From Lysobacter arenosi (GTDB taxonomy: Bacteria; Pseudomonadota; Gammaproteobacteria; Xanthomonadales; Xanthomonadaceae), in contig NZ_CP071517.1 in the NCBI RefSeq assembly GCF_016613475.2, positions 1,178,001-1,242,000 of the forward strand: DNA of 64,000 nucleotides, given 5' to 3'. Position 1 is the first letter of the stretch. The number at the start of each line of letters is the position of its first letter. Under the pieces are notes generated by a model that ran no database searches, was not told where the DNA came from, and was given only the letters and a program-made list of their open reading frames with translations. Below are positions 8,643 to 18,560 of this stretch, piece by piece. The translations under genes and the position numbers were made by a program.

Positions 8643-9254
8643 ATGTCCGCATTGACCGCCACCAGCAAAGGCGCCGCCACCCGCGAAGCGATCATCGATC
8701 GCGCCTACGGCATCGCCTGCTCCGCCGGCCTGGAAGGCCTGTCGATTGGCCCCCTGGCCCAAGCCGTGGGAATGTCGAAGAGCGGCGTGTTCGCCCATTT
8801 CGGCTCGCGCGAAGACCTGCAGATGGCGGTCCTGGATGCGGCTGGCCAGCGCTTCGTCGCCCATGTCCTGCTGCCGGCGCTGAAACTGCCACGCGGCCTG
8901 CCCCGGCTTCGCGCGATCGTCGAAGCCTGGTTCGACTGGGCACGGCAATCGTCAGAAGGCGGCTGCCTGCTTCTCAGCGCTGCCAGCGAGTACGACGACC
9001 GCCCGGGTGAAATCCGCGACCGTGTCGTCGCCCATGAACTGCGCTGGCGCAAAGAGCTGTCCCGCGCCATCTCGCTGGCCGTCGAAACCGGCGACCTCGC
9101 TGCCGATACCGATGCAGAGCAGATGGCCTTCGAGGTCTACAGCCTTGCGCTGATCGTTCACCACGATGCCGGCCTGTTCGGCTTCGAACTGGCCGTGACC
9201 CGCGGCCGCCGCGCCCTCGAGCGGCTCTTCCGCTCGTACTCCGCCACCCTCTGA
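8643..9254 (+). CDS. TetR/AcrR family transcriptional regulator
   Basis: A 203-residue regulator. The N-terminal helix-turn-helix lies at about residues 14-60 (TREAIIDRAYGIACSAGLEGLSIGPLAQAVGMSKSGVFAHFGSR, the classic TetR pattern split here by residues), and the rest is an all-helical ligand domain. It is followed after 19 bases by an alpha/beta hydrolase gene with its own GGAGG site, so the two are probably co-transcribed and the hydrolase may be the regulated function. Ligand unknown. Confidence 0.93.
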   Translation: MSALTATSKGAATREAIIDRAYGIACSAGLEGLSIGPLAQAVGMSKSGVFAHFGSREDLQMAVLDAAGQRFVAHVLLPALKLPRGLPRLRAIVEAWFDWARQSSEGGCLLLSAASEYDDRPGEIRDRVVAHELRWRKELSRAISLAVETGDLAADTDAEQMAFEVYSLALIVHHDAGLFGFELAVTRGRRALERLFRSYSATL

Positions 9255-9273
9255 CCCCTACCGGAGGCCTCCC

Positions 9274-10200
9274 GTGTACCCGCTCATCGCCACAATTAGC
9301 ACGACCGTTCGTAATATCATGCGACTGTACGGCCTGCGCCTGGGCTTCGCGCTCGGCGCCCCGCTTTCCCCCGGGGCAGCGGTGCAACGCGCCGCGCGCC
9401 TGTTCTCGACGCCGATGTCCTCGAGCCGCAGCCGCGCCCTCGCGGCGTCCACCCAGGGCGCTCGCGAAGAGCAACTCGATGTCGACGGACATGCCATAGC
9501 CGCGTACGTCTGGGGCAACCCGGACAGGCAGCCCTATGTGCTGTTTGCGCACGGCTGGTCCAGCCATGGCACTCGGATCGCCGCGTGGCTGCCCGGGCTG
9601 ATCGCCGCAGGTTACGCGGTGGTCGCATTCGATCAGCCTGCCCACGGCCGCAGCCCTGGCACGCAGGCGACGCTGCCGGATTTCACCCGGCACCTGCTGG
9701 CCGTTGGCGACCACTACGGCCCGGCGGCGGCGGTGATCGGGCATTCGCTCGGTGGCGCGGCGACGCTGCTCGCCATGGCACGGGGATTGAAGGCAGGACG
9801 TGCGGTCCTGATCGCGCCGGCTGCCGATCCGGTTGCCGCGGCCGAACGATTCGCCCACGTGATGTGGATCGGACACCGGCTGTTCCAGCGCATGTTCACC
9901 TACTTCGAGAGCCGGATCGGCATCACCTTCGCCGAGCAGCAGGCACACCTGAACGCACCGGTCATCGGTCGCCCCGCGCTGATCGTGCACGACCTGGAAG
10001 ACCGCGACGTTCCCTGGGAGGAAGGCGAGCGCTACGCACGCTACTGGCCGGACTCGCGGCTGCTGACCACGCGCGGCCTGGGCCATCGCCGCGTCCTCGA
10101 CGATGGCGAAGTGATCGCTGCCAGCTTGCGCTTCCTGCACGGGGAAGCCGTTGGCGATCGCATCGTCTCCAGCACCAACCTGCCCTTCGGCGTGGCTTGA
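9274..10200 (+). CDS. Alpha/beta hydrolase
   Basis: A GTG start at 9274 has GGAGG six bases upstream and gives 308 residues. The oxyanion-hole motif HGW at 93-95, nucleophile Ser158 in GHSLGG, an acidic residue around 240-245 (HDLEDRDVPW) and His271 (GLGHRR) form a normal alpha/beta hydrolase catalytic set. There is an N-terminal extension of about 80 residues with a hydrophobic start that could be a membrane anchor or weak signal. Substrate is unknown. It follows the TetR gene and precedes a perfect inverted repeat. Confidence 0.9.
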   Translation: MYPLIATISTTVRNIMRLYGLRLGFALGAPLSPGAAVQRAARLFSTPMSSSRSRALAASTQGAREEQLDVDGHAIAAYVWGNPDRQPYVLFAHGWSSHGTRIAAWLPGLIAAGYAVVAFDQPAHGRSPGTQATLPDFTRHLLAVGDHYGPAAAVIGHSLGGAATLLAMARGLKAGRAVLIAPAADPVAAAERFAHVMWIGHRLFQRMFTYFESRIGITFAEQQAHLNAPVIGRPALIVHDLEDRDVPWEEGERYARYWPDSRLLTTRGLGHRRVLDDGEVIAASLRFLHGEAVGDRIVSSTNLPFGVA

Positions 10201-10263
10201 GTCCAACTCGCGTTGCCCCGATGGTGGTCTGGCCCTAAGCTGCGCTGCAGCCACTCCATACAT

Positions 10264-10298
10264 CAGCAAGACGGCGCCGGACTGGCGCCGTCTTGCTG
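10264..10298. terminator. Perfect 15-bp inverted repeat after the hydrolase gene
   Basis: Arms at 10264-10278 and 10284-10298 pair perfectly around a 5-base loop. It sits between the hydrolase and the TraB-family gene. No T run follows, so it is either a Rho-assisted terminator or a protein-binding palindrome. Confidence 0.5.
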
Positions 10299-10382
10299 CG
10301 CAACCCCCGAAAGGCAACGCCGCATGCCCGCAGCACCGCAAACCGTTTCGCGCCCCGCCCTGTCCGACCGCCGGGTGCAGCC

Positions 10383-11603
10383 ATGATCGAAGCCACTGCG
10401 CAGTCGGCACTCGATGCCGTCCTCGCCGGCCAGCCGCATGCGATCGTCGAGCGCGACGGCGTGCGCTACACGCTGCTGGGCACCGCACACGTCTCCCTGG
10501 CCAGCGTTGAAGCCGTCCGCGACGCCATCGACAGTGGCGCCTTCGATGCAGTCGCCGTCGAACTGGATCCGCAGCGCCTGCAGGCCCTGACCGACCCCGA
10601 CGCTCTGGCGCGCCTGGACCTGGTCCAGGTCATCCGCACCGGCAAGACCGCATTGTTCGCGGCCAACCTGGCGTTGGCCGCCTACCAGCGGCGCCTCGCC
10701 GAACAGCTCGGCATCGAACCTGGCGCCGAACTCAAGCGCGCCGTCCTCGAGGCTCGCCAGCGCGAGCTGCCGGTACACCTGATCGATCGCGATGTCGGCC
10801 TCACCTTCAAGCGCGCCAACAACCGGCTCGGCTGGTGGTCCCGGGCGAAGCTCGGCGGCGGCCTGATGGCGGCGCTGTTCGTCGACGAAGAAGTCGGTGC
10901 CGACGAGATCGAGAAGCTCAAGCAGGGCGACATGCTCGAGTCGAGCTTCGGCGAGTTCGCCAGCGACAGTCCCGAGCTCTATGAAACCGTGATCGCCGAG
11001 CGCGATCGCTACATGGCCGCACGCCTGCGCGAGACCCATGGCGATGCACGCGAAGTGCTGGCCGTGGTCGGCGCCGGACACCTGCAGGGACTGGCGCGCC
11101 ACCTCAAGGACGAAGTCCGCGCGCCGGACACGATTCGTGAAGAACTCGAGTCGTTGCCGAAGAAGAGCGACGTGCCGTGGTTCACGATCCTCCTGGCCGT
11201 GTTCGTACTGGGCGGTTTTGCCTGGGGCTTCTGGCGAGGCGGCATCGACGTCGGCTCCGACCTGCTTCTGCAATGGGTGCTGGCCACTGGCGTGCTCGGC
11301 GCGATCGGCTGCGCCATTGCCGGCGGCCATCCGCTCAGCATCCTGGTTGCCTTCGTCGCGTCGCCGATCACGCCGCTCCACCCGGCGCTCGCTTCGGGCA
11401 CGCTCAGTGCGCTCACCGAGGCGTGGATCCGCAAACCGACCTATGCCGACTTCATGGCCCTGCGCGACGACGTGCAGAGCTGGCGCGGCTGGTGGCGCAA
11501 TCGCGTGGCACGCGTACTGCTCAACTTCTTCCTGACCAGCCTGGGCACGGCGATCGGCGTGTGGACAGGTGGTTTGCGGATGCTGGGCAAACTGGTCGGC
11601 TGA
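10383..11603 (+). CDS. TraB/PrgY family membrane protein
   Basis: A 406-residue protein starting MIEATAQS. The soluble part has the TraB signature: GTAHVS at residues 33-38, the AVELDPQRL segment and VVGAGHLQGL, which together carry conserved His and acidic residues of the Tiki/TraB fold. The C-terminal third (from about 265) has four hydrophobic segments. PrgY-type proteins in enterococci block pheromone activity, and related folds are metalloproteases; in proteobacteria the role is not known. The gene is convergent with pilE. The start has no strong ribosome binding site; an upstream start at 10293 is possible but lies in the hairpin. Confidence 0.88.
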   Translation: MIEATAQSALDAVLAGQPHAIVERDGVRYTLLGTAHVSLASVEAVRDAIDSGAFDAVAVELDPQRLQALTDPDALARLDLVQVIRTGKTALFAANLALAAYQRRLAEQLGIEPGAELKRAVLEARQRELPVHLIDRDVGLTFKRANNRLGWWSRAKLGGGLMAALFVDEEVGADEIEKLKQGDMLESSFGEFASDSPELYETVIAERDRYMAARLRETHGDAREVLAVVGAGHLQGLARHLKDEVRAPDTIREELESLPKKSDVPWFTILLAVFVLGGFAWGFWRGGIDVGSDLLLQWVLATGVLGAIGCAIAGGHPLSILVAFVASPITPLHPALASGTLSALTEAWIRKPTYADFMALRDDVQSWRGWWRNRVARVLLNFFLTSLGTAIGVWTGGLRMLGKLVG

Positions 11604-11630
11604 CGCACGTTGCCCGCCCGAAGCGGAGCG

Positions 11631-12089
11631 CTAGAAGCATTCCGTCGCGGTGGCGGCAGTTCCGGATTCGCTCTTCGCTCCCAGCTGGTTGATCGCCAGC
11701 GTTACGCACTTCGTGTCGCGGATGGCTTGTACGCCCTTGGGTACGGCCTGGACCGAGTAGGCCCCGACGACGGTGCCGTCGGCCAAGCCGATCGTGTAGT
11801 GACTTTGCAGATCGGTTCGACACTGCGTCGCCGGAATGGTCGGCGCCGCGCCCGCGTCATCGACGTATCGCAAGTGCGTGGTGTAGTAGCGCTCCATGAA
11901 CTGCGCCACTTCCAGCATGCACACCGCCGCCGCCGCGCGTCGGGTCCTGATGACATGACCCTGATAGCTGGGATACGCGATCGCTGCCAGGATCGCGACG
12001 ATCGCCACGACGATCATCAGCTCGATCAGTGTAAAACCCGAAGGCTGCCTGCAGGTTTTACAGGTCGGCCGATCTACGTGCTCGTGCAT
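11631..12089 (-). CDS. pilE: Type IV pilin-like protein PilE (minor pilin)
   Basis: A 152-residue prepilin. After an 18-residue leader the type III cleavage motif G|FTLIE appears (Gly18, Phe19, Glu23), followed by the hydrophobic helix MIVVAIVAILAAIAYPSY. The mature C-terminal half has Cys residues near the end that can close the usual disulfide loop. The leader is longer than the usual 6-10 residues and contains a CxxC pair. The ATG at 12089 has GGCGGA seven bases upstream; the next upstream ATG lies inside pilY1. It is the last gene of the fimT-pilVWXY1E operon, whose products prime pilus assembly. Confidence 0.93.
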   Translation of the reverse strand: MHEHVDRPTCKTCRQPSGFTLIELMIVVAIVAILAAIAYPSYQGHVIRTRRAAAAVCMLEVAQFMERYYTTHLRYVDDAGAAPTIPATQCRTDLQSHYTIGLADGTVVGAYSVQAVPKGVQAIRDTKCVTLAINQLGAKSESGTAATATECF

Positions 12090-12103
12090 GTGGTTGTCCG
12101 CCG

Positions 12104-15100
12104 TTAATCCAGCAGGAGTTCGCGCCAAGAGGTGCGGCTGACCTGGTTGCCATTTCTGTGGGGCACAGACACTTCTTCTCGCTTGCCGTCGTCCCGAATC
12201 AGCTCAGCGGTGCCGTCCAGGAAGCGCGGATCGTTCAGGCCGCTGGCGAAACCAATGCCGTTTGCCGGAAAGCCCTGCCCCCCCGACCGTGATCACGTCC
12301 TGGTGGTCAATCCGACCATCGCCATTGGCGTCAAAGGCGGCGGAAGCGCGCCGCCCACCGGTGAACGGCTCCAGCCCCATGACAAAGCCCCTGCCTCCGG
12401 GACTGCAGATGTCGCGGGCATCGGGTATGCGCGTGGTGCCATACAACGTACCGCCCACGAGGCTGTTGGGCACCACCATCCGCTCACCCTCCCTGCCGTT
12501 GACCGGTGAAACCAGATCGAGGAACCAGCCGTCCCTGCCTGACAGGTCGCCCGCAACCGCTGCACTGGTCGCCCGAAAGCCACGATCACCGCGGGTGACC
12601 TCTGCCTGGATTCGTCGCCTGACCAGCGCGCTGCGGCCGGCCACTTCGTCGCCGTCGTCAATCACGCCGTACCAGGTCTGTTCGCTGCGGTCAGCGATGT
12701 CCCGACCTGCCAGGTAGCGACCAGTACCGAAGTACACCCAAAGCTGTCGCGTCTGCGGGTTCCTCAGCAGCAACGGCGCTGCCGTGATGGGTTGCGGATT
12801 GCCGCCGCTATCCTTGGCCGCGAACAGTTTGTCCACGGCGATCGTGGCGCTGCCCACGCCTTCGAAACGCCACAGGTTGCCGGCGAAATCGCCGCCGTAG
12901 ACGGTCTCGTAGAAGCCATCGCCGTTGCCGTCCCACGCGTCCACGCCTGACAACCCGTTGCTGCCCGCCACGCCGGTGTTGCGGACCTGTATCGAACCGG
13001 ACTCGATGCCAATGGTGACCAGCTGCGCAGCCCCGGCGGCGCTGTTGGGACCGTTGCCAATCAACACGCGCCAATCGCCATTGGCAACCTGGGCGATGAT
13101 GGGTTTGCCGATGACATTGCCCATCGCCGGTATTTCCGTAGCCCCCATCTCCCACAACAACCCGACGTTATCCGGGTCGGTGACGTCCAACGCAAAAACC
13201 GCCTTCCCGCCCCGCCCCATGCTTCCTGCCAGAATCGTTTTCCAGCGGCCGTCGCGGCTGGAGTAAACGTCGGCCACCGTAAGTTCACCGTCGACGAAGT
13301 ATCGATGCTCGTAGTCCGGGGACGTCAGACGCTTCAACTGCGCGTTGATGGCCGCCGCCGGCATGAAGGCATAGACCTCGTCGCCGGTGGTCGCGTCGAA
13401 GCCATGCAGCATGCCGTCGTTCGCGCCGACGTAGACGACACCGCGCCGGGCGGACTGGCGCTCGGCGAACGCCGGGTAGGACGATGCACCACTGAACTTC
13501 GCGCCGCGGTACATGCGCGGATTCGGCGCGCCCACGAAGAGCGGCTGGGAATTGACGATATCGCCAAGAATGCCCAGACGTACGCGCAGCCGGCCTTCAT
13601 TGCTGCGATCGCCGCGCAGGTAGTTCACGCTGGTTTCGTCGGCAAGCACCGACTGCTGCGCCGGCCCCAGTACCCCCCAGCTCAGCAGCTGATACCTGCG
13701 GCCCGTCGCCTGCGGATTGTGCACGTAGATCCGACGCCGATCCCACTTCATCGCTGCGAGTCTGTCGCCTGCATTCCACGCCGGCGCATGCGAGAACCGA
13801 CCAGTGGTTGCGTCCCACGCATACGCACTCAACTCGCCACGCCACGACGGGCTATAGAAGCGCGCCTGGTAGATCATCGTGCCGGTTTCCAGGCGGGTGC
13901 TGCTCGATGTCAGCGGAGCTGCCGAACCGCTGGTCTCAGAGGCAATCTGCGTGAATGCCTTTTTCAGGCTCTCGACCATCCTGTTGGCTTCGCTTGCCAC
14001 ATAGAAGGTGTCGGGCCGCTTGTAGTCCTTCTTGAGAATGTCGCCCGAGGCGTTCCACCATCCATCGGGCAGCGGCGCGGTCCGATCATAAGTGCTGTAG
14101 CCATCTGGAACCCGAAAGCCACCGTACTTGGCCGCCAACCAGTAAGGGTTCTCCTCCTTGCGCCTCAGGTTCTGGCTCTCAAGGACGTCGACCCAGTGCG
14201 TGGCAATGGTCTGCGCGCCGTCCAGATCAGCCCGTATGTCCCTCGTATGCGAATCGTAGGCGAGACCGGCCATGTAGGCAGAGTTGTACCCCCCCGCGAA
14301 TGGAGTACGGATTCGCAGCCCTTCCAGTTCGCCGACCTTGTTGGTGGCAGTGACCACATTGACCGTCTTGTCGGCCAGAACTTCCGGCGGAGTTGCAGGC
14401 TCCGCGATGGTGACCGTATTGCCGGGCAGATTCTTGTCGGTGTTGGTGTCCGTGTCTCCGATGCCGAGGATCACGTTGGCCTGGCAACGGTTCTGGATGG
14501 GATCATCCCAGTTTGTAATGACCGGAAATCCGTCGGCCACAACATACTCATTGCCGCCACCCAGGTAAGAGTACGAAGCAACGTTTCCCTGACGCTTGAA
14601 ATAGCGAACGACCGCGTAGAAGAGCTCACTGACCGGGTCGATCGTCTTGTGCATCGCCGTGGTCAGCTGTCCTGCCTTGTTCAGGTAGTTGATGACTCCG
14701 CTGTCCTTGATTCCTCCCGGTGTACCCGCCGCAGCCAATGGATCAGGGTTGCGAAGGATCACGCCGGTGCGCGGGTCCCACTCCCCCGCTTGGTTTACCG
14801 CCGGTCCCTGGGTCGGGTCGTAGGAGTACGGTCCAACGAACTTCTGGTTCGCGCGCAGGACACCTCCATCACGTTGCCATCTCGAGTCATTCAGATAGCC
14901 GAAGATGCTGTAGCGAACCCGGTCTGAATACTCCTGGATCAACCCTTCCGGTTTCCAACCCTGGCTGTATTGCTTGCAGTTGAGTTCCAGAAGATTCGGC
15001 ACGCAAACCTTGACCCGTGCACTCAGCAGCAGATCGTTGAAAGGGAACGCTTGTCCCCGAGCGTTCGTCACCAGGTCGTGAACCTCCGGGTTGTATGCGA

Positions 15101-15755
15101 CCGGCGATCCCCTTGCCACACCCGGCGATATGAGGATCTGGTTACCCAGGCCGCGCACTTGTACCAATATCTGGTTCCAGGACGCCGGCGTCGCGCCGCG
15201 AACCTGCTTCATGTCGGCCCCTGTTCCCGGCAGACGACGATCGTCATATAGATGTTCAAAGTACCGGTCGTGCCTTGCCTTCTCGAGCCAGGTTTCCACT
15301 GGAGTATCTCGAACTCGGTAGCCACCGGTCAGCGCCAGCCGGAAGGGATCGATCGTCTGGGTCACTGCCCAGTTCATGAAGTTGCCACTCCATTCCTTGC
15401 TGGAATGGTTGCAGAGATGTCCGGTGGTGAAACGGACCGGGTAGAAGTGCCGCTCGGACTCGATCTCAGAATAATGATAGTGGTAGCACTTGTCCGGATC
15501 GAAGTAGCCGATGTAGCGGCGATTCACAGCGTAGGGGCCGAGATTGGCCTGGCTGATGATTGTCGGAAACTCCACCGACAAGACCAGGGCCAGATTGCCC
15601 GGAACTCTTGGCCCCACGTGCAATGGCTTCTGCGCAATGTCCACCTGCGCGACAACAGGTCCGGATATCGCACCCATCGCCATGATGAAGAAGGCGATGT
15701 GGATGGACGAGGCATGTGCCCTGGCGTCCACGCGATTGCATGATCGAGCGTCCAT
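12104..15755 (-). pseudogene. pilY1: Type IV pilus tip adhesin PilY1, frameshifted near the 3' end
   Basis: Large secreted tip-associated adhesin (about 1216 residues if the frame is repaired). Residues about 10-35 form a signal peptide ending PVVAQ. There is no VWA MIDAS motif in the N-terminal half. The C-terminal half is a PilC/PilY1 beta-propeller with GVVYVGANDGMLHGFDATTG, two calcium-loop-like segments (DGNGDGFYE and DANGDGRIDHQD) and GGDFAGNLWRF. At the plus-strand run of seven C (12278-12284; G7 in the coding strand) the frame shifts: six G would continue into GIGFASGLNDPRFLDGTAE and end SRTSWRELLLD at 12104. As written, translation ends at 12204. The ATG at 15755 has GGAG eight bases upstream. 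Confidence 0.9.
12278..12284. repeat. C7/G7 homopolymer at the pilY1 frameshift
   Basis: Seven C on the plus strand read as GTC then seven G in pilY1. Removing one restores a frame that runs 60 codons further with clear PilY1-like sequence. It is either a slipped-strand phase-variation tract or a base-calling error. Confidence 0.85.
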
Positions 15756-15801
15756 TGCTCGCACTCCAACGAAACAAGACTCAGGGCCGGCAGCGCCGGG
15801 T

Positions 15802-16386
15802 TCAGCGCAACTCGATAGTTGCTTGCAGCGCCACCACGGCCCGATCTCCGCCTGGATGGCTTCGCGCCGAGATGCGATAGACGGACCTTGGGTAAGCCGG
15901 TTGCGCGCCGCCGTACTGGATGCCTGATGCGCTCCTGGCGGGATCCGCATCCTCGCCAGCCACCTGCACGTCGCCCATGTACTCGATGTAGTACTGCGGC
16001 GCACCGGCATCTGCTTCGGAATGGGGCGACGTCGACTCGACGCTGATCCAGCAACCGGCAGCGTTGGCTGCGCATTCCCCGGCGCTGGCGGTGTCGACTC
16101 CGGGCGGCGTTCCGGGACATAGGGGGCGTCCCGAAGAACAGTCCACCCCTATCGAACGCCCCGCTAGCGCAGCCTCCTGGACTTTCTGCTCCGCAATACG
16201 AAGCGCGGATTCGGCGGCCTGGAAGGCCAGGCTGCGATCGTACATGTTGGCGCTCATCCGCTCTTCCATGAGGGTCCCGCGCAGAGCGAACAGGCCCAGC
16301 AGCGTGACCACTATCAACAGGATCAAGACCACAATCAGTGCCACGCCGCGCTGCCGCCGGCTGGGCGGAGTCGGGCAAGCAGTCAC
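15802..16386 (-). CDS. pilX: Minor pilin PilX
   Basis: A 194-residue prepilin-like protein. RQRG|VALIVVLILLIVVTLLGLFALR is the cleavage site and transmembrane helix, followed by GTLMEERMSANMYDRSLAFQAAESALR, the typical PilX segment. Position 5 after cleavage is Val rather than Glu, as is usual in PilX/GspK-type tip proteins. It overlaps the end of pilW by four bases (ATGA) and precedes pilY1 by 46 bases, keeping the standard order. PilX and PilY1 act together at the pilus tip. Confidence 0.94.
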   Translation of the reverse strand: MTACPTPPSRRQRGVALIVVLILLIVVTLLGLFALRGTLMEERMSANMYDRSLAFQAAESALRIAEQKVQEAALAGRSIGVDCSSGRPLCPGTPPGVDTASAGECAANAAGCWISVESTSPHSEADAGAPQYYIEYMGDVQVAGEDADPARSASGIQYGGAQPAYPRSVYRISARSHPGGDRAVVALQATIELR

Positions 16387-17378
16387 GAAGTGCGATTCCG
16401 CAACGTGACCGTATGGATCATGGCGCGCTCCAGATGGGAACCATCCACGCCTGCTTTCTCGGCGCCCTGAAGCGAAATCCTTATCCGCATGGCGACCACA
16501 TTGTTCCAGTCGAGGCCAGCACTGGCGGGCACGTATACGCCCGCGCCCGCGACAAGGTAGGTGAGCTGCAGGTCCTGTATATGTTCTGCAACTTCGTCGC
16601 GGGGCTTGGAGGCCCCCGCGCCCATCACGGCACGATAGAGCGAACGACCGCCACGGCCGTTGTCATCGACAAACCAGCGCGTCACGTCAAAGCGTGCAAC
16701 CAGCGAACCCGGACCGTAGGTCTTGCCACCGCCGCTGGCGCCGCACAGGACTGGCAAGGCAAGGTCGGTAGTGCAGTTTCCCGGACTGCCACTGCCTCGT
16801 ACATACTCGATCGTGCTGCTGCCTTCGCTGGCGCGGCTGAGTTGGAGAATGCTGACCTGACTGTAGTCGCAGACCAGGATGATGTCGCCATCGCCGAAGT
16901 CGTGGCCAGTCGTGTTGAGCCTGAAACTGGCCGGCCCACCAGCAGCCGGCTTTCCGTGCTCGATTACGGTAGCAACCTGGCTGCCCGACGACACGAACTC
17001 GACCGCATCGGTTCCGTCAGCGGTGCGTGCCAGCGAGCCGTTGTCGTAGCCGACGATTCCCCGGTTCCAGTCCATCCACCACGGAGCGGTTGACGCAGAG
17101 GCACCATTGAGGACGTTGGCCACGGGAAGGTTCCTGCCGCAGGGGTTCCCGGCAGCCTGGCGAAGGTCGCGCGCCATCAGTTCGAAGGCCACCCTGCCGT
17201 CCTCCTGGATGCGCGCCAGACTCTCGGTAGCCCGAAAGGTCCGCTGGTTGGAAAGGAAGATGGAAACCGCAGCCGCCGTCACCAGCAGGCCAAGCACAAG
17301 CGAGATCATCAACTCGACCAGGCTGAAGCCACCATTGTCTTCACGGCTCCCGACGGATCTCCTGTGCAGGGATCTCAT
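16383..17378 (-). CDS. pilW: Minor pilin PilW
   Basis: A 331-residue prepilin with leader ending NGG|FSLVELMISLVLGLLVTAAAV, so Glu5 of the mature protein is present. The sequence RTFRATESLARIQEDGRVAFELMARDLRQAAGNPCG matches PilW. It overlaps pilV and pilX by four bases each, indicating translational coupling. It acts in the minor-pilin tip complex with PilV, PilX, FimT and PilE. Confidence 0.94.
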   Translation of the reverse strand: MRSLHRRSVGSREDNGGFSLVELMISLVLGLLVTAAAVSIFLSNQRTFRATESLARIQEDGRVAFELMARDLRQAAGNPCGRNLPVANVLNGASASTAPWWMDWNRGIVGYDNGSLARTADGTDAVEFVSSGSQVATVIEHGKPAAGGPASFRLNTTGHDFGDGDIILVCDYSQVSILQLSRASEGSSTIEYVRGSGSPGNCTTDLALPVLCGASGGGKTYGPGSLVARFDVTRWFVDDNGRGGRSLYRAVMGAGASKPRDEVAEHIQDLQLTYLVAGAGVYVPASAGLDWNNVVAMRIRISLQGAEKAGVDGSHLERAMIHTVTLRNRTS

Positions 17379-17860
17379 AGCCTCACCACGGTGGTCATCT
17401 CCTGCTGCCCGCTGCCTCCCGTGCCGCGGGAGTCATCCCAGCGCACCGTCACCCGGCACTCCCTCGCCTCGATACCTGCCACGGCGGTGCACGCTACCGT
17501 TCCGCAACCACTCGGACCCAGTTCGGCCTTGATCAGACCGATCCAGGCGACGCGTTCACTGCGTCCCAACGTAGCTGCGGTGCGCTGGTCTGTCCGCGCG
17601 AGCGGCGGCGCCTGGCACGACATCCCCATGTCATAGCCTCCTGCCCTGGCTTCGGTCAGGTTCGCGCGCATCGCGTCGAGGATTGCGTAGCTGAGCACCA
17701 CCGCCTGGCTGCGTTCCAGGGAACTCTGGCTGTTGCGCAGTGCGGTCGCCTGCAGGGCTGCGATCCCCAGCAGTCCGATGGCCATCACCAGCACGGCGAC
17801 AAGCACCTCGATCAGGCCCACGCCGTTCTGCCTGCCGGCACTACAGGATGCCCGGCGCAC
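17375..17860 (-). CDS. pilV: Minor pilin PilV
   Basis: A GTG at 17860 with GGGGAGG just upstream gives 161 residues and a short leader ending QNG|VGLIEVLVAVLVMAIGLLGIAALQ, with Glu5 present. The open frame extends upstream to 17959 but that part overlaps fimT and has no pilin-like sequence. The downstream motif RNSQSSLERSQAVVLSYAILDAMRAN is typical of PilV. The start lies 20 bases inside the end of fimT, so the two genes overlap. Confidence 0.92.
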   Translation of the reverse strand: MRRASCSAGRQNGVGLIEVLVAVLVMAIGLLGIAALQATALRNSQSSLERSQAVVLSYAILDAMRANLTEARAGGYDMGMSCQAPPLARTDQRTAATLGRSERVAWIGLIKAELGPSGCGTVACTAVAGIEARECRVTVRWDDSRGTGGSGQQEMTTVVRL

Positions 17861-18443
17861 TGCACTGCCCTCCCCGGCTCTCCGATCGGGTGGAAATGCG
17901 GCTACCCGCGCCAATGCTGATCCGCCGCTGGTTGTCCAACGGACCACCGGTCGGGACACAGACCGCGACCCATGCGTTCAACAACGAACCGCCAGTTGCG
18001 TGGGCCAGGCCATCGGATCGGAATGCGATTCGGCTGTTCTGGATCACCGGGCTTGCCGTGAGCTGGACGGCTGCCGGTACGTTGCTCACGCGCAAGATGT
18101 CGTCGACGGCCCCATCCCGGTCGACATCGGCGACAGTGATCCAACTATTCCAGACCGCACCGGCCGAGCAGCTGACGCCATCGACGCTACGGCAGACCGT
18201 AATGGTCCTGTTGAGCCGAACCGCCTCCAAACGGGCAAGCTGAAGCGTCGCCACCATTTCGTTGGCTGCGCCGCCGACGCGACTGTTGCTGATGATGGCG
18301 GTCATGCTCGGATAACCGATCGCGGCGACGATCCCCACCACCGCAACTGCGACCATCAGCTCGAGCAAGGTGAAGCCGCACTCACGACGACGCCCCGGGC
18401 AGACGGAACCCGACCCCTGCGGGGTCGCCTGGAGGACGAGCAT
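17841..18443 (-). CDS. fimT: Minor pilin FimT/GspH family
   Basis: First gene of the minor-pilin operon, 200 residues. The leader ends ECG|FTLLELMVAVAVVGIVAAIGYPSM (Gly23, Phe24, Glu28). The rest matches the GspH/FimT domain (AANEMVATLQLARLEAVRLNRTITVCRS, then GRIAFRSDGL-like sequence). FimT proteins in related bacteria bind DNA during natural transformation through basic residues in the C-terminal tail; the tail here ends with several Arg residues, but binding is not shown. The ATG has AGGAAGG five bases upstream. Confidence 0.92.
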   Translation of the reverse strand: MLVLQATPQGSGSVCPGRRRECGFTLLELMVAVAVVGIVAAIGYPSMTAIISNSRVGGAANEMVATLQLARLEAVRLNRTITVCRSVDGVSCSAGAVWNSWITVADVDRDGAVDDILRVSNVPAAVQLTASPVIQNSRIAFRSDGLAHATGGSLLNAWVAVCVPTGGPLDNQRRISIGAGSRISTRSESRGGQCSAPGIL

Positions 18444-18514
18444 CGTGACCTTCCTGTGCCTGACTCGTGACTGACGGTGTCACGTTATGCGGCACTGGGC
18501 GGGACGCCCATAAG

Positions 18515-18545
18515 AAAACGGGAAGGCAAGCCTTCCCGTTTCTTC
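18515..18545 (-). terminator. Terminator of the RND efflux operon
   Basis: A 12-bp stem (18516-18527 with 18530-18541) and, on the minus strand, a TTTTCTT end lie just after the last RND gene. It also separates this operon from fimT downstream on the same strand. Confidence 0.85.
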
Positions 18546-18560
18546 TTACTGCTCGTAGGG

